This document shows positions 24,964-34,134 of a DNA stretch of 54,716 nucleotides, one piece after another. The translations under genes and the position numbers were made by a program. A model generated the notes under the pieces. That model was not told the origin of the DNA, did no database searches, and saw nothing but the letters and a program-made list of their open reading frames with translations. The stretch covers positions 76,334 to 131,049 of the forward strand of contig PBKG01000001.1 of assembly GCA_002722095.1 (NCBI GenBank), given 5' to 3'. The DNA is from Rhodospirillaceae bacterium (GTDB lineage: Bacteria > Pseudomonadota > Alphaproteobacteria > UBA8366). Position 1 is the first letter of the stretch. Each line of letters begins with the position of its first letter.

Positions 24964-26157
24964 TTAGACGATGTTCCGGCTTTTGAGGTCGGCGATCTTG
25001 TCGGCCTCATAGCCGAGTTCGGTAAGGATATCATCCGTGTGCTGACCGAGTTCCGGTGTCGGCAAACGCACTTCATCGTCCACATCGGTCCGGCTCATGA
25101 TGATTGGCGTACGCACGACCGGGAAATCGCCCGCTGCCCCCTTCATTGGCCAAGCCATTCCAAGATGCTTCACCTGTGGATCGTCAAACACATCGCCCAT
25201 GTTGTAAATCGGCCCGCACGGGATGCCTACCTCTTGCATCATGTCGACCCAATGTTTCGACGGCTTGGTGGACGTCACCTTGCCGATTTCCTCATTCAGC
25301 TCTTTACGATTGTCCGAGCGGCCATCGTAATCCTTGAATCGCTCGTCCTCGTACATCCATTCGAGGCCAACCGCATCGCAGAACCGCCGGAACAGCACCT
25401 CGCCCGCTGCGGCAATATTGATATGACCATCGGATGTGGGAAACACGCCAGTGGGCACACCGGTCGGATGGTCGTTGCCCATCTGTTTCGGCACTTCGCC
25501 GTCTTTCAGGAAGCGTGCCGCCTGGAAATCCATCATCGCGACGATGGCCTGCAACAGCGAGGTCTGCACCCACTGCCCTTTGCCGGAGCGTTCGCGTTCG
25601 AACAATGCCGACGCCAGTCCGAACCCTAAGAACATGCCTGCGGTCAGATCGCAGATCGGAATACCGACCCGGACCGGACCTTGGCCGGGAATACCGGTGA
25701 CCGACATCAAACCGCCCATACCTTGCAAAATTTGGTCGACACCGGGACGGTTATCATATGGCCCGTCCTGCCCGAAGCCGGAAAGGCTGCCATAAACGAT
25801 GCGCGGATTGATCTTGGCGCAACTGTCGTAATCGACACCGAGGCGAATTTTGGTTTGCGAACGGAAGTTCTCGACGATCACATCGGATTTTTTAACGAGT
25901 TCGAAGAAAACCTCTTTGCCTTCGTCGGTCTTCAAATTGACCGTCAGGCTCTTCTTGTTCCGATGCAGGTTCTGAAGGTCAAACCCGGTGCGGGCACCAA
26001 GTATGCTTCCTTTATCCGTGCTCGTCGCTTCGGGCTGTTCGATCTTGATCGTATCAGCCCCCCAATCGGACAGAAGGCGTACCGAAGTAGGCCCCGCGCG
26101 CGCATGGGTCAAATCAAGTACCTTAATGCCGGCAAATGGCAGGTTTTCCGCAGCCAT
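24964..26157 (-). CDS. Class III CoA transferase (CaiB/BaiF/Frc family)
   Basis: A 397-residue family III CoA transferase. The N-terminal VLDLTHARAGP, the region VIVENFR and the nucleophile in PICDLTAGM are all present; the aspartate falls at residue 170, matching Asp169 of formyl-CoA transferase. It moves CoA between carboxylic acids; the substrate cannot be read from sequence. It is the first gene of the minus-strand operon with an acyl-CoA ligase, a thioesterase and an SDR. The 170-base gap to the divergent TauD-type gene should hold promoters for both directions. Confidence 0.9.
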   Translation of the reverse strand: MAAENLPFAGIKVLDLTHARAGPTSVRLLSDWGADTIKIEQPEATSTDKGSILGARTGFDLQNLHRNKKSLTVNLKTDEGKEVFFELVKKSDVIVENFRSQTKIRLGVDYDSCAKINPRIVYGSLSGFGQDGPYDNRPGVDQILQGMGGLMSVTGIPGQGPVRVGIPICDLTAGMFLGFGLASALFERERSGKGQWVQTSLLQAIVAMMDFQAARFLKDGEVPKQMGNDHPTGVPTGVFPTSDGHINIAAAGEVLFRRFCDAVGLEWMYEDERFKDYDGRSDNRKELNEEIGKVTSTKPSKHWVDMMQEVGIPCGPIYNMGDVFDDPQVKHLGMAWPMKGAAGDFPVVRTPIIMSRTDVDDEVRLPTPELGQHTDDILTELGYEADKIADLKSRNIV

Positions 26158-26327
26158 TGAACGCTCCCCGCTAATTGTTCTGATTGCGGAATTTATCCTT
26201 CAAATGCGCAGGAGTGGCAAGATGGTGGAGCTTCTTCGGTGTCCCCTGTTGCGGACCATTCCGGAGCGTCTATGGCACCGACATTCCCTCATGCTAAACT
26301 TCAGGCGAGCGATACAGGGAGGTTCGC

Positions 26328-27206
26328 ATGTCATCGATCGAGGTTAATTCGACCGGCAAAGCACTCGGAGCCGTTATCAGCGGCATAGATCTCTCACAAG
26401 AAGTTTCCGAAAGTGATCGGAAGCTGATTTTCGATGCTTATGTCGAGCACATGGTCGTGCTGTTTCGCGGCCAATCGTTGAGTTTCGACGATCTACTTCG
26501 GCTGCGCGAAGTTTTCGGCTCCGCCGGCAAAACCGCAAATCAACTTCTGGGGCTTGGTCGCAAGAAGTACTACCCTGACGAAGTTCCCGACGACATCACC
26601 ATCATCTCGAACATTATCGATAAGGGTGGCCGCCCGCGCGGTTCGCTCGGAGACGGCGAAGCCTTTTGGCATACGGACAGCTCTTTCACCGAGCAACCGA
26701 TTTCCGCAAGTCTTTTGCATGCGATCGAGGTCAGCGAGACCGGCGGCGAAACCGCATTCCTCAACATGTATCAGGCCTATGAAGAGCTTCCCGACGACTT
26801 GAGGGCCCAAGTCGACGGCGCTTTCGCCAACCACTCCAAGGTACATAGTTCCGACGGATCGAAGCGCCCGGAATATGATGACGTCACTGATGTGTCGAAG
26901 GCGCCCGGCGTCCGTCATCCCTTGGTCCGGGTCCATCCAAATTCCGGCAAGAAATGTCTCTTCCTTGGCCGGCGTCTGAACTCATACATATTCGATCATT
27001 CGGTGGAGGAGAGCGAAGAATTGCTCGATGCAATCTGGGCTCACACCTGCCGCGACCGTTACGTTTGGGAGCACAAATGGGACGTCGGCGATCTTCTTGT
27101 TTGGGACAATCGCTGCACGATGCATCACCGGAACGCTTTCCCCGCAGATGCACGCCGCTTGATGCATAAATCCATTACTGCTGGCGAAGCGGTCATCGCG
27201 GCCTGA
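26328..27206 (+). CDS. TauD/TfdA-family 2-oxoglutarate-dependent dioxygenase
   Basis: A 292-residue Fe(II)/2-oxoglutarate oxygenase. The metal ligands are His115 and Asp117 (FWHTDSSF) and His266 in WDNRCTMHHR, the layout seen in TauD and TfdA. The C-terminal RLMHKSI supplies the arginine that holds 2-oxoglutarate. The family oxidises taurine, aryloxyacetates, alpha-hydroxy acids and other small carboxylates or sulfonates. GGGAGG lies just before the ATG. The next gene, an ANL-type ligase, starts 27 bases downstream on the same strand. The real substrate is unknown. Confidence 0.87.
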   Translation: MSSIEVNSTGKALGAVISGIDLSQEVSESDRKLIFDAYVEHMVVLFRGQSLSFDDLLRLREVFGSAGKTANQLLGLGRKKYYPDEVPDDITIISNIIDKGGRPRGSLGDGEAFWHTDSSFTEQPISASLLHAIEVSETGGETAFLNMYQAYEELPDDLRAQVDGAFANHSKVHSSDGSKRPEYDDVTDVSKAPGVRHPLVRVHPNSGKKCLFLGRRLNSYIFDHSVEESEELLDAIWAHTCRDRYVWEHKWDVGDLLVWDNRCTMHHRNAFPADARRLMHKSITAGEAVIAA

Positions 27207-27233
27207 CCGACGTGAACATCAAGTGAATACAAA

Positions 27234-28706
27234 GTGATCCCTGCCGCCGACCCCTCACGGCCAACTACCAATGCTGCTCATGTCGCCGCTCATGCGGAGG
27301 CACGTCCAAGGGCAGTCGCTGTCATAAACGGCGAAGAGAAACGAAGCTATGCTCGGCTAAACCGCGACATCACGCGATTTGCGGCCTTACTCTTTCAGTG
27401 TTCGCTCCAGCCGCGCGATACGGTCGCAATCGAATGGGGTGATCCCTATACCCATTGGGCCATCACTCTCGCCTTGGAAACTCTCGGGATCACCGCAGCC
27501 ACCTTCACCAGGCAGGAAATCCCGGTTTCGAAGAAAATGTTCGAGCAAGCGGATTTCGTCCTTGCCATGCCCGGCACAACGATCCCCGGCGTAAAACGTG
27601 TCCATGTCATGACACCGAGCTGGCTTGACGGAAATATGGGTGCGTTGCCGCAACGGGCCGATTTCGTCATGGATGCGGAATATCCGGTCCGCATAATCCA
27701 GGGTTCGGGAACGACCGGCGAACCCAAGGCAATGATCGTCACAGCCCAGGCGCAGGAATACCGCTTGCGCGAAAAGATGACACAGATAGATCTTGGCCAG
27801 CGCTCGCGTACGATCCACGAAATGCCGTTCAACGTTGCGGGGGAATTTTTTACCGCGACAGCCTGCCTACGCGCCGGCGGCGCTTGCATATGGGATCCTG
27901 CCCGCAGCCTCACAGAAGCGATTGAACACCATAAGGCGACGCACGGAACATTAATTATCGGCTCCTTAATGCAAAGCCTCGCGAGACTGCCTGACGATTA
28001 CAAAAAACCCAAAAAATTTTCGATACGGACTTTCGGAGGCCCCCTGACCGAAGACCTGAGAAATCAGGCACTCGACCGGCTCGCCGATAACGTTGTCGCG
28101 CTTTACGGCGCAAACGAGCTCCCTGGGGTCGCCTACCTCGACCCCGATGGTACCGGCCATATTCGGCCCGAAGTGCAAGTTGAAATTCTGGACGAGGACG
28201 GTAATCCCGCTGTCGGGGTCGCCGGTGAAATTCGTCTCAAGGCGCCCTATATGGTCAACGGCTATATAAACGACCCGGCTGCGTATAAGGAAAAATTTCG
28301 AGACGGTTGGTTCTATCCCGGCGATTACGGTGTCATGCCAGAACCCGGCAAATTGAAAATTCTCGGCCGTAGCGACGACTTGCTTAATCTCAATGGTGTC
28401 AAGTTTCATCCGTCCGGCATCGAATCCCGGCTCGCACAGACCGACGGCATCAGCGAGTTATGCGTCACCGTCCTGGAAGGCGACGAAAGGAACAATCGGG
28501 TCTGCATATGCGTCGTACTCGAGCCGGGTCACGACGTATCGAAAATAGTTCCCGCATTGAATGCCAGCCTGCCACCGATCATGTCGGATGCCTTCATCGT
28601 CGGCGTGAATGAACTACCGAAGACCGCAAACGGAAAAATCCGACGCCGCGAACTAAAAGAAATGCTGAAGGACGCGGTACTTGCGGCCGCAAAGGACGAG
28701 CAGTGA
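27234..28706 (+). CDS. AMP-forming acyl-CoA synthetase/ligase (ANL superfamily)
   Basis: A 490-residue adenylate-forming enzyme. The phosphate-binding loop is IQGSGTTGEPKAM, the adenine region is LYGANELPG, the hinge region is YPGDYGVMPEPG through LGRSDDLLNLNG, and the catalytic lysine lies in PKTANGKIRRREL near the C-terminus. It would activate a carboxylic acid as acyl-AMP and pass it to CoA or another acceptor. It is somewhat shorter than most fatty-acyl ligases. The start is GTG at 27234. The stop overlaps the next start as GTGA, so translation of the following unknown protein is coupled to it. Confidence 0.85.
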   Translation: MIPAADPSRPTTNAAHVAAHAEARPRAVAVINGEEKRSYARLNRDITRFAALLFQCSLQPRDTVAIEWGDPYTHWAITLALETLGITAATFTRQEIPVSKKMFEQADFVLAMPGTTIPGVKRVHVMTPSWLDGNMGALPQRADFVMDAEYPVRIIQGSGTTGEPKAMIVTAQAQEYRLREKMTQIDLGQRSRTIHEMPFNVAGEFFTATACLRAGGACIWDPARSLTEAIEHHKATHGTLIIGSLMQSLARLPDDYKKPKKFSIRTFGGPLTEDLRNQALDRLADNVVALYGANELPGVAYLDPDGTGHIRPEVQVEILDEDGNPAVGVAGEIRLKAPYMVNGYINDPAAYKEKFRDGWFYPGDYGVMPEPGKLKILGRSDDLLNLNGVKFHPSGIESRLAQTDGISELCVTVLEGDERNNRVCICVVLEPGHDVSKIVPALNASLPPIMSDAFIVGVNELPKTANGKIRRRELKEMLKDAVLAAAKDEQ

Positions 28707-29314
28707 CGGCAGCGATTTGGACCCTTACCTACGAGATTGCGCCCGACAACCGTGCGCGTTATCTCGATTGGTTTCACGACATTCATATTCCGGAAAAATT
28801 ATCCAGAGCAGGCTACCGTTGGGCAGGGCATTATCAGTCAACAGATAGCGACCGCTACGTGGCTTTTTTCGGCGGCGACAGCACTCGGGTCTTTTTCGAT
28901 CCCAGCCCCGCCCAGCTCAAGCAATCTCAGGACGATCTGACACGCGAAATGATTGCCCTTCGGCAAAATCCAAGCAGCTATGTTTTTACCGAAGAATGGG
29001 ATTGCGTAGGCCCCGACATCGAAGATCGGCCAGGAGCAGCGATTGAACTTCTGACTGGCGCAGCTGAAGAGGACGATGCCTTCAATGCCTGGCTCGCCCA
29101 GGAAATGATGCAGGTATTCTGTAATTCAGAGGGGGCGATACGAGCGAGGAAATTACTAGCCACTTTGGGCCCAGCCAAACATGGCGTGCTCTATCAATTT
29201 TCTGATAGCCAAGCTCTAGGAGCTTTCAACAGCGCCTTGCCACCTTCTCCAAATTTCAAACCGGAAAACGGTGCACGATTTACCGGACACCGACTATGGC
29301 CACCCGTACCCTAA
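28703..29314 (+). CDS. Unknown protein, possible tandem dimeric alpha-beta barrel
   Basis: A 203-residue cytosolic protein that I cannot name. The first half (residues about 5-105, with WTLTYEI, DWFHDIHIPEKL and AGYRWAGHYQS) resembles EthD/ferredoxin-like alpha-beta-barrel domains. The second half repeats the general beta-alpha-beta pattern (AAIELLTG, HGVLYQFSD) without close identity. GTG at 28703 overlaps the ligase stop by 4 bases, so the two proteins are made together and may act on the same intermediate. The stop shares CTAA with the convergent ABC binding-protein gene. No signal peptide or metal motif is obvious. Confidence 0.7.
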   Translation: MTAAIWTLTYEIAPDNRARYLDWFHDIHIPEKLSRAGYRWAGHYQSTDSDRYVAFFGGDSTRVFFDPSPAQLKQSQDDLTREMIALRQNPSSYVFTEEWDCVGPDIEDRPGAAIELLTGAAEEDDAFNAWLAQEMMQVFCNSEGAIRARKLLATLGPAKHGVLYQFSDSQALGAFNSALPPSPNFKPENGARFTGHRLWPPVP

Positions 29315-30873
29315 CGCCAACGCAGCTTATAGAACCGCACTAGACCGTCTTTCGGTGGCTCGAACACGAGCTCATTCGACAACAGATAGTGATTGCTGTA
29401 GCTGAAAAGCGGTACCCAATAGGCCTGCTCGGCAATGCGTTCGAAGCCACGGCGATAGGCCTCTCCGCGCACCGTTTTATCGCTGGTTCTTTCTGCAGCG
29501 GCCATATGCACCGCGACCAACTGATCGTCAGACATATTTTTGCTCGTACCCACGGACCAGAAACTGCCGGCAATAGCTGCCGCATCGGCGGTACCACCAG
29601 AACCCCACGTCCCGAAATACGCAGCAACATTGCCGCGTTTGCGGTTGTGCCCGATTTTGCGAGAGGTGGATTGAGTAACCGTGGCGATTACATTTATTTT
29701 TGCCAGATCGTCCACGATGGCGTCGGCGACATCAAATTCGCGATATGCCCAAAGGTGAAACGAGAATCCGTCTTCATAGCCCGCTTCACGCAATAATTGA
29801 CGCGCTTTTTTCGGGTCGTAGTCATATTTTCGTATACCTGAGGGGCAACCGAACTGTGCCGGATGGCATGCAGCCGCAATGATTTCGGAAGTCCCTCCCA
29901 TAAACCTTTTGACCAATTTTTGCCGATCAATGGCGTGATTTAGCGCCTGACGCACTTTCAAATTAGTGAGGGGATTTCCTTTGCCGGACTTCCCCATCGC
30001 ATCCAGGTTCAAAAATCCTATACGCATATTCGGTCCGGTCACGTACCGGAGACGAACATTCGAACGTTCTCCTTCCGCTAACGCCGGAGACAAATCCGAT
30101 ACCCAATCGATCTTGCGTTGCACAAGGGCTTCCAGGCGAGCGTCTTCGTCTTCGATTGTTCGAAAGATGATTTTATCGAAAACCGGTTTTCCTTTGGGAC
30201 TACCGCCGTAATAGGATTCGAACCGCTTCAGGACAACCAACTTCCGCGGAACAAATTCAACCACTCGATAAGGGCCCGTACCGATCGGCCGATTGGCTTG
30301 CCGAAAACGATCCAGTACTCCTTGATCTGGATCGTCGTAACTTCCCTTTTTACGTATCGGAATACTGATCGCCATATCTCGCAGCGCCAGCGGGTAGTCC
30401 TTTCGCATCTTGATTTGGGCGCGGTCAGAATCGATTTTTCTGATCGACCTCAGCCAACGCCGTAACCGACGGGAATAGCGCACTTTGCTGCTACGGTTTT
30501 TTACGAACCGGTAGGTGTATACGACATCGTCGATCGTCACCGGCGAACCATCATGAAACTTGGCGCCTTTTCTGAGAGTGACTTCGAAGGTTTGCTCGTC
30601 GATTTTCTTGAACGCGGAAGCCAAGAGCGGCTTAAACGCCAGCTTCCCGTCTTCCATGTCGACAAGCCCGTCATCGATCAGCAATTGCACCAGCAGATTT
30701 TCGCGCGATGCCCCGACAAACCTATCGAGATAGCGAACGCCGCGTTCGAGCCCGATGCGCAATACATTGTCCGACTTATCCGCCTCGGCCCGGTTGCTAG
30801 GGCCGAACACAAGCAAACCACATACGGCAATGGCAAGCAGTGCCCTAACTTTCAAATTTTTATTGCGCCGCAT
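29311..30873 (-). CDS. ABC transporter substrate-binding protein, peptide/opine family 5
   Basis: A 520-residue periplasmic solute-binding protein of the DppA/OppA (SBP family 5) type. A signal peptide occupies about residues 1-34 (KVRALLAIAVCGLLVFG). The core shows FEVTLRKGAKFHDGSPVT, the family signature region, and later NLKVRQALNHAIDRQKLV. It captures oligopeptides, opines or similar solutes. No permease or ATPase genes are near. Its ATG at 30873, with AGGAGG three bases upstream, lies inside the end of the histidine kinase gene, so the two are co-translated. This supports a role in sensing rather than, or besides, uptake. Confidence 0.85.
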   Translation of the reverse strand: MRRNKNLKVRALLAIAVCGLLVFGPSNRAEADKSDNVLRIGLERGVRYLDRFVGASRENLLVQLLIDDGLVDMEDGKLAFKPLLASAFKKIDEQTFEVTLRKGAKFHDGSPVTIDDVVYTYRFVKNRSSKVRYSRRLRRWLRSIRKIDSDRAQIKMRKDYPLALRDMAISIPIRKKGSYDDPDQGVLDRFRQANRPIGTGPYRVVEFVPRKLVVLKRFESYYGGSPKGKPVFDKIIFRTIEDEDARLEALVQRKIDWVSDLSPALAEGERSNVRLRYVTGPNMRIGFLNLDAMGKSGKGNPLTNLKVRQALNHAIDRQKLVKRFMGGTSEIIAAACHPAQFGCPSGIRKYDYDPKKARQLLREAGYEDGFSFHLWAYREFDVADAIVDDLAKINVIATVTQSTSRKIGHNRKRGNVAAYFGTWGSGGTADAAAIAGSFWSVGTSKNMSDDQLVAVHMAAAERTSDKTVRGEAYRRGFERIAEQAYWVPLFSYSNHYLLSNELVFEPPKDGLVRFYKLRWR

Positions 30874-32593
30874 CGGCCTCCTCACTTCCAAATTGAGATA
30901 AATCGCTGCTGGCGGGGAATACCAGAATTACGCTGGTCCCTTCGCCCATCTGGCTTTCGATTTCCAGGAAACCACCGTGCAATTCGATCAACGATCTCAC
31001 GATCGACAGACCGAGCCCGACGCCATCGCTACTGGCGATCTCGGCGTTGTCATGAACCTGTTCGAACGGTTTCATCGCGCGCTCGATCTCCATTTGCGCC
31101 ATTCCGATACCCGTATCATCGACACATATGCGCACCGAACCATATTGGTCCCGTGAAGCCGTTACGTTTACGCGTCCCCCTTTACGGTTGAATTTCACCG
31201 CATTGGTCAACAAGTTCAGAAGCATTTGCTTCACGCGCAGGGAGTCGGCCTGCAGCACGATTTCGTTGAGACCGGTGCCTTCGACCAATTCGACGCCAAG
31301 CTTCTCCGCACGATCTATGACAAGTTGCATGCAATCTCTGACCGCGGGACCAAGCACCAGCGGTTCCAAGTCCAGCTCGATTTCCGAGATATCCAGCCGT
31401 GCCGCATCAAGAATATCGTTGATCACGCCAAGCAACTGATGACCTGCTCGATTGATCATTCGGCCGTATTCAAGGCGACGATCTTGATCCACTTCGATAT
31501 TGACGTTACCGCCCAATATGTCGCTGTAGCCGATGATCGCATTCAGCGGCGTGCGTAGTTCATGGCTCATCTTGGCCAGGAACTCGGATTTCGAACGATT
31601 GGCGGCTTCTGCCTGGTCCCGTGCTTCGGCAAGCAGCGCTCCGCTTCTTTCCAAATCCTCCGTTGCCGTATCGACGAGAAATTGAAGTTTCGCAGGTTGA
31701 TCGAGTTTCACATAGACCAGCCAAGCAGCCGCGAACATAAGGCCAAGTCCGACCGACCATAACCAAACCCGACCACCCCATCCGCCGCTGTGTTCAATTC
31801 TTGAGGAACTGGCCAAGATCCACCTTGCCCCCGGCAAGTCAATCGACGAACGCATCTCTGCCGTTTTCAATAAAACCGTTTCGCCGATTACGGTTTTCAT
31901 CTTTGGCTCCATTGTCTGTAATGCAAAATCCGTTGCCAAAGCACCGTCATATTTTGTCGCTTCATCGAAAATCTTTTTTAAATCCATCGCCACGACAGCG
32001 AAGCCAAAAAGCTCTGGCGCTGCATTAAGGGCCAGTTCCGCACGCCGAAAAATCGGCAAAATACCGAAAATTTTACCCGCATTAGGGCTAGACGAACTTG
32101 CGACGAAGACCACCGCGTCACGTTCGCGGATGGCCTTTTTCACAAAATAGGGCTGGCCTGTTGCAGCGCCCAGAGATTTTCCCAAATTGGTGGCGAATTT
32201 GCGGTAATCGTCGACATAGGTCACGACCTGCTTACGAGCAAGCCAGATGGAGCCTATATCGCCGGTTTCACTTTGATTGCTTTCGGCGGCTGTAACCTTT
32301 TCGGCAAATTCCAAAAAGTCTTGGTAGGACAGATCGGGACGCACCGTAACGAACGCGCCCAAGCTCCGCATTAGCTGTAGGCGCTCGAAAATTTGCGCCT
32401 GGACGCGCTGCGCCGTCGAACTCGTCGCATCCTTCAACATCGAAATATGGTGTTCGCGGGAATCCTCGAGGTTTTGGCGATCCACATAGATCACGACGGT
32501 CAAAATCGCAAAGGCAACACCAAATGCATAAATCAGCGGTGCCCACGAACGAGACCTGACCTTTTTATTGGATTTGGTGGACGGAGTAGACAT
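30860..32593 (-). CDS. Membrane sensor histidine kinase with CHASE-like periplasmic domain
   Basis: A 577-residue sensor kinase. A membrane helix (about 18-37) is followed by a periplasmic region (about 40-272) resembling a CHASE domain (RLQLMRSLGAFVTVRPD, SYQDFLEFAEKV), a second helix (about 275-296), a HisKA domain with His344 in MSHELRTPLN, and an HATPase domain with NLLTNAVKFN and DDTGIGM. There is no receiver domain and no response-regulator gene nearby, so its partner lies elsewhere. The ATG at 32593 was chosen; a TTG at 32629 would add 12 residues. The last 14 bases overlap the start of the ABC binding-protein gene, suggesting a joint solute-sensing unit. Confidence 0.87.
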   Translation of the reverse strand: MSTPSTKSNKKVRSRSWAPLIYAFGVAFAILTVVIYVDRQNLEDSREHHISMLKDATSSTAQRVQAQIFERLQLMRSLGAFVTVRPDLSYQDFLEFAEKVTAAESNQSETGDIGSIWLARKQVVTYVDDYRKFATNLGKSLGAATGQPYFVKKAIRERDAVVFVASSSSPNAGKIFGILPIFRRAELALNAAPELFGFAVVAMDLKKIFDEATKYDGALATDFALQTMEPKMKTVIGETVLLKTAEMRSSIDLPGARWILASSSRIEHSGGWGGRVWLWSVGLGLMFAAAWLVYVKLDQPAKLQFLVDTATEDLERSGALLAEARDQAEAANRSKSEFLAKMSHELRTPLNAIIGYSDILGGNVNIEVDQDRRLEYGRMINRAGHQLLGVINDILDAARLDISEIELDLEPLVLGPAVRDCMQLVIDRAEKLGVELVEGTGLNEIVLQADSLRVKQMLLNLLTNAVKFNRKGGRVNVTASRDQYGSVRICVDDTGIGMAQMEIERAMKPFEQVHDNAEIASSDGVGLGLSIVRSLIELHGGFLEIESQMGEGTSVILVFPASSDLSQFGSEEADAAQ

Positions 32594-32781
32594 GGGGATT
32601 TTCACCGAAAAATTAATGTATTGCCCCAACGGATCAAAATCCGATCCCTACCCCGGCAACTTGGCCCAAAGTGCCTTAGTTGATGCGGAATTTCCAGTAC
32701 CGCGAACGCACTACTGGCCCTACGCGTATCGACGGGTTAGAAAGTTCCGCAAATTCTTTAGAAATTCAGGAGGCATATGCG

Positions 32782-33531
32782 ATGTCTAGACGGGAACGAA
32801 CAGCTCTGATCACGGGCTCGGGACAAATGATAGGTCGGGGAATTGCTCTCCGATTGGCCGAGGCCGGATTCAATATCATATTGAACGGGTCCAAAAATAC
32901 CGCTGCCTGCGAATCGGTCGCCGAGGAATTGGCCTCCTTCGATGTCGATACGCTAATTGCGATGGGTAATGTTGGAAAAAAGGACGAGGCGCTAGGCATT
33001 GCCAAAGCGGGTCTGGACGAGTTCGGTACCATTGACGTGCTGGTCAACAACGCGGCTATCCGGCCTCATTCCGGGTTCCTTGAAATCAGCGAGGAAGAAT
33101 GGGACCAAGTACAGGATGTCAATCTGAACTCCGTAATTTGGCTCTCCAAAGCTTGTTTGCCGGGCATGATGGAAAAACAATGGGGTCGGATAGTCACGTT
33201 CACCGGCATGAATGCGCAGCGCGGCTATAACGGAGCGGCGGCAGTTTCCGTTTCCAAACACGGAAATTGGGGCCTTACCAAATCCCTATCCGACGAATTC
33301 GGCCAATATGGCATTACCACCAATATCATCTCACCGGGAACTTTCCCCGGAGACAATGCCGACCTTTCCAACGACGAACGACGCCAAAAACTAAAAGAGA
33401 CCAACCCCATGCGCCGACTAGGCCTTACTACCGAAATCGGCGGAATGATTGCTTACCTTTGCTCAGAGGATGGTGGTTTCGTGAACGGCCAAATGTTGCA
33501 GATCAACGGTGGCGCGGTCGTCCAATTCTAG
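32782..33531 (+). CDS. SDR-family protein lacking the catalytic Ser and Tyr
   Basis: A 249-residue protein with the SDR fold: cofactor motif TGSGQMIGRG, VNNAAI, and the C-terminal GQMLQINGGAV. The active site is changed. Where YxxxK is expected the sequence reads Val155 and Lys159 (AVSVSK), and the serine 13 residues before the tyrosine is Gly142 (FTGMNA). Only the lysine remains. It may bind a nucleotide without classical reduction, use another residue, or have a scaffold or regulatory role. The start at 32782 is well supported by AGGAGG at 32768-32773. It stands between divergent and convergent genes and is a single-gene unit. Confidence 0.82.
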   Translation: MSRRERTALITGSGQMIGRGIALRLAEAGFNIILNGSKNTAACESVAEELASFDVDTLIAMGNVGKKDEALGIAKAGLDEFGTIDVLVNNAAIRPHSGFLEISEEEWDQVQDVNLNSVIWLSKACLPGMMEKQWGRIVTFTGMNAQRGYNGAAAVSVSKHGNWGLTKSLSDEFGQYGITTNIISPGTFPGDNADLSNDERRQKLKETNPMRRLGLTTEIGGMIAYLCSEDGGFVNGQMLQINGGAVVQF

Positions 33532-33534
33532 AAT

Positions 33535-34131
33535 TTAGTTGTTTTCCCACTCTATCAATCCCTGCTCAGGGCAATAGGTGTAGTTGTTATCGTCGATAAC
33601 GCTGTCGGCACCTGCTTTTCTGGTTGTCCAGCGATACTCGAGACAATGCGCATAACCGTAAATTTCGAAATCGAGTTTTAGAATTTCGATAGTCATTTGT
33701 CGCCGGGACTCACGCCCGTCGGAGCGACGATAGATCACCTCAAATTTACGTTTTTCGCCGTGCTGCCAGCTGCCTAGCGGGAATTTCGCTCCTCCGGATG
33801 TGCTGCCATCCCGCCTTGAATCATAGACTCTGCCAAGCGCCTGGCCATTCTGGGTTATCGTAAAGAGTTGCACCTTATCGTGCGCCAGATGGATCCGCCG
33901 ATAGACCTGCAAGACTTTGCCAGAAATCGGATCTCGCCAACTCTCAGGGCCGGTGATTTGCTTTCGCCCCTCGCCAAAGGTGAGATCGGCCGGCGCGAAA
34001 ACGAGTTCGCGTTTTCCGGACCATTCAGCACCGGTCCAAAGTTCGACGGGAATAAATCGCGAGGGTTCGGCCGAAGCGGCGGTCGCAAAAAACAGAATAC
34101 AGGCGCTTGTAAGGCGACCGACGTCGTTCAT
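33535..34131 (-). CDS. Secreted protein of unknown function
   Basis: A 198-residue protein with a signal peptide (about residues 1-21, LTSACILFFATAASA before the cleavage region). The mature part is beta-rich, with Trp-containing stretches (ELWTGAEW, FPLGSWQHGEKRKF) and two cysteines late in the chain (AHCLEYRW, YTYCPEQGL) that could form a disulfide. I do not recognise a family. The gene begins 3 bases after the GMC oxidoreductase stop on the same strand, so they are co-transcribed. The oxidoreductase has no export signal, so the two probably act in different compartments. Confidence 0.7.
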   Translation of the reverse strand: MNDVGRLTSACILFFATAASAEPSRFIPVELWTGAEWSGKRELVFAPADLTFGEGRKQITGPESWRDPISGKVLQVYRRIHLAHDKVQLFTITQNGQALGRVYDSRRDGSTSGGAKFPLGSWQHGEKRKFEVIYRRSDGRESRRQMTIEILKLDFEIYGYAHCLEYRWTTRKAGADSVIDDNNYTYCPEQGLIEWENN

Positions 34132-34134
34132 CGT

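Noticed and set aside
23516..24967. 483-codon open frame antisense to the ADP-forming acyl-CoA synthetase
   Set aside because: It mirrors a clearly conserved gene in GC-rich codons and has no recognisable domain or ribosome-binding site.
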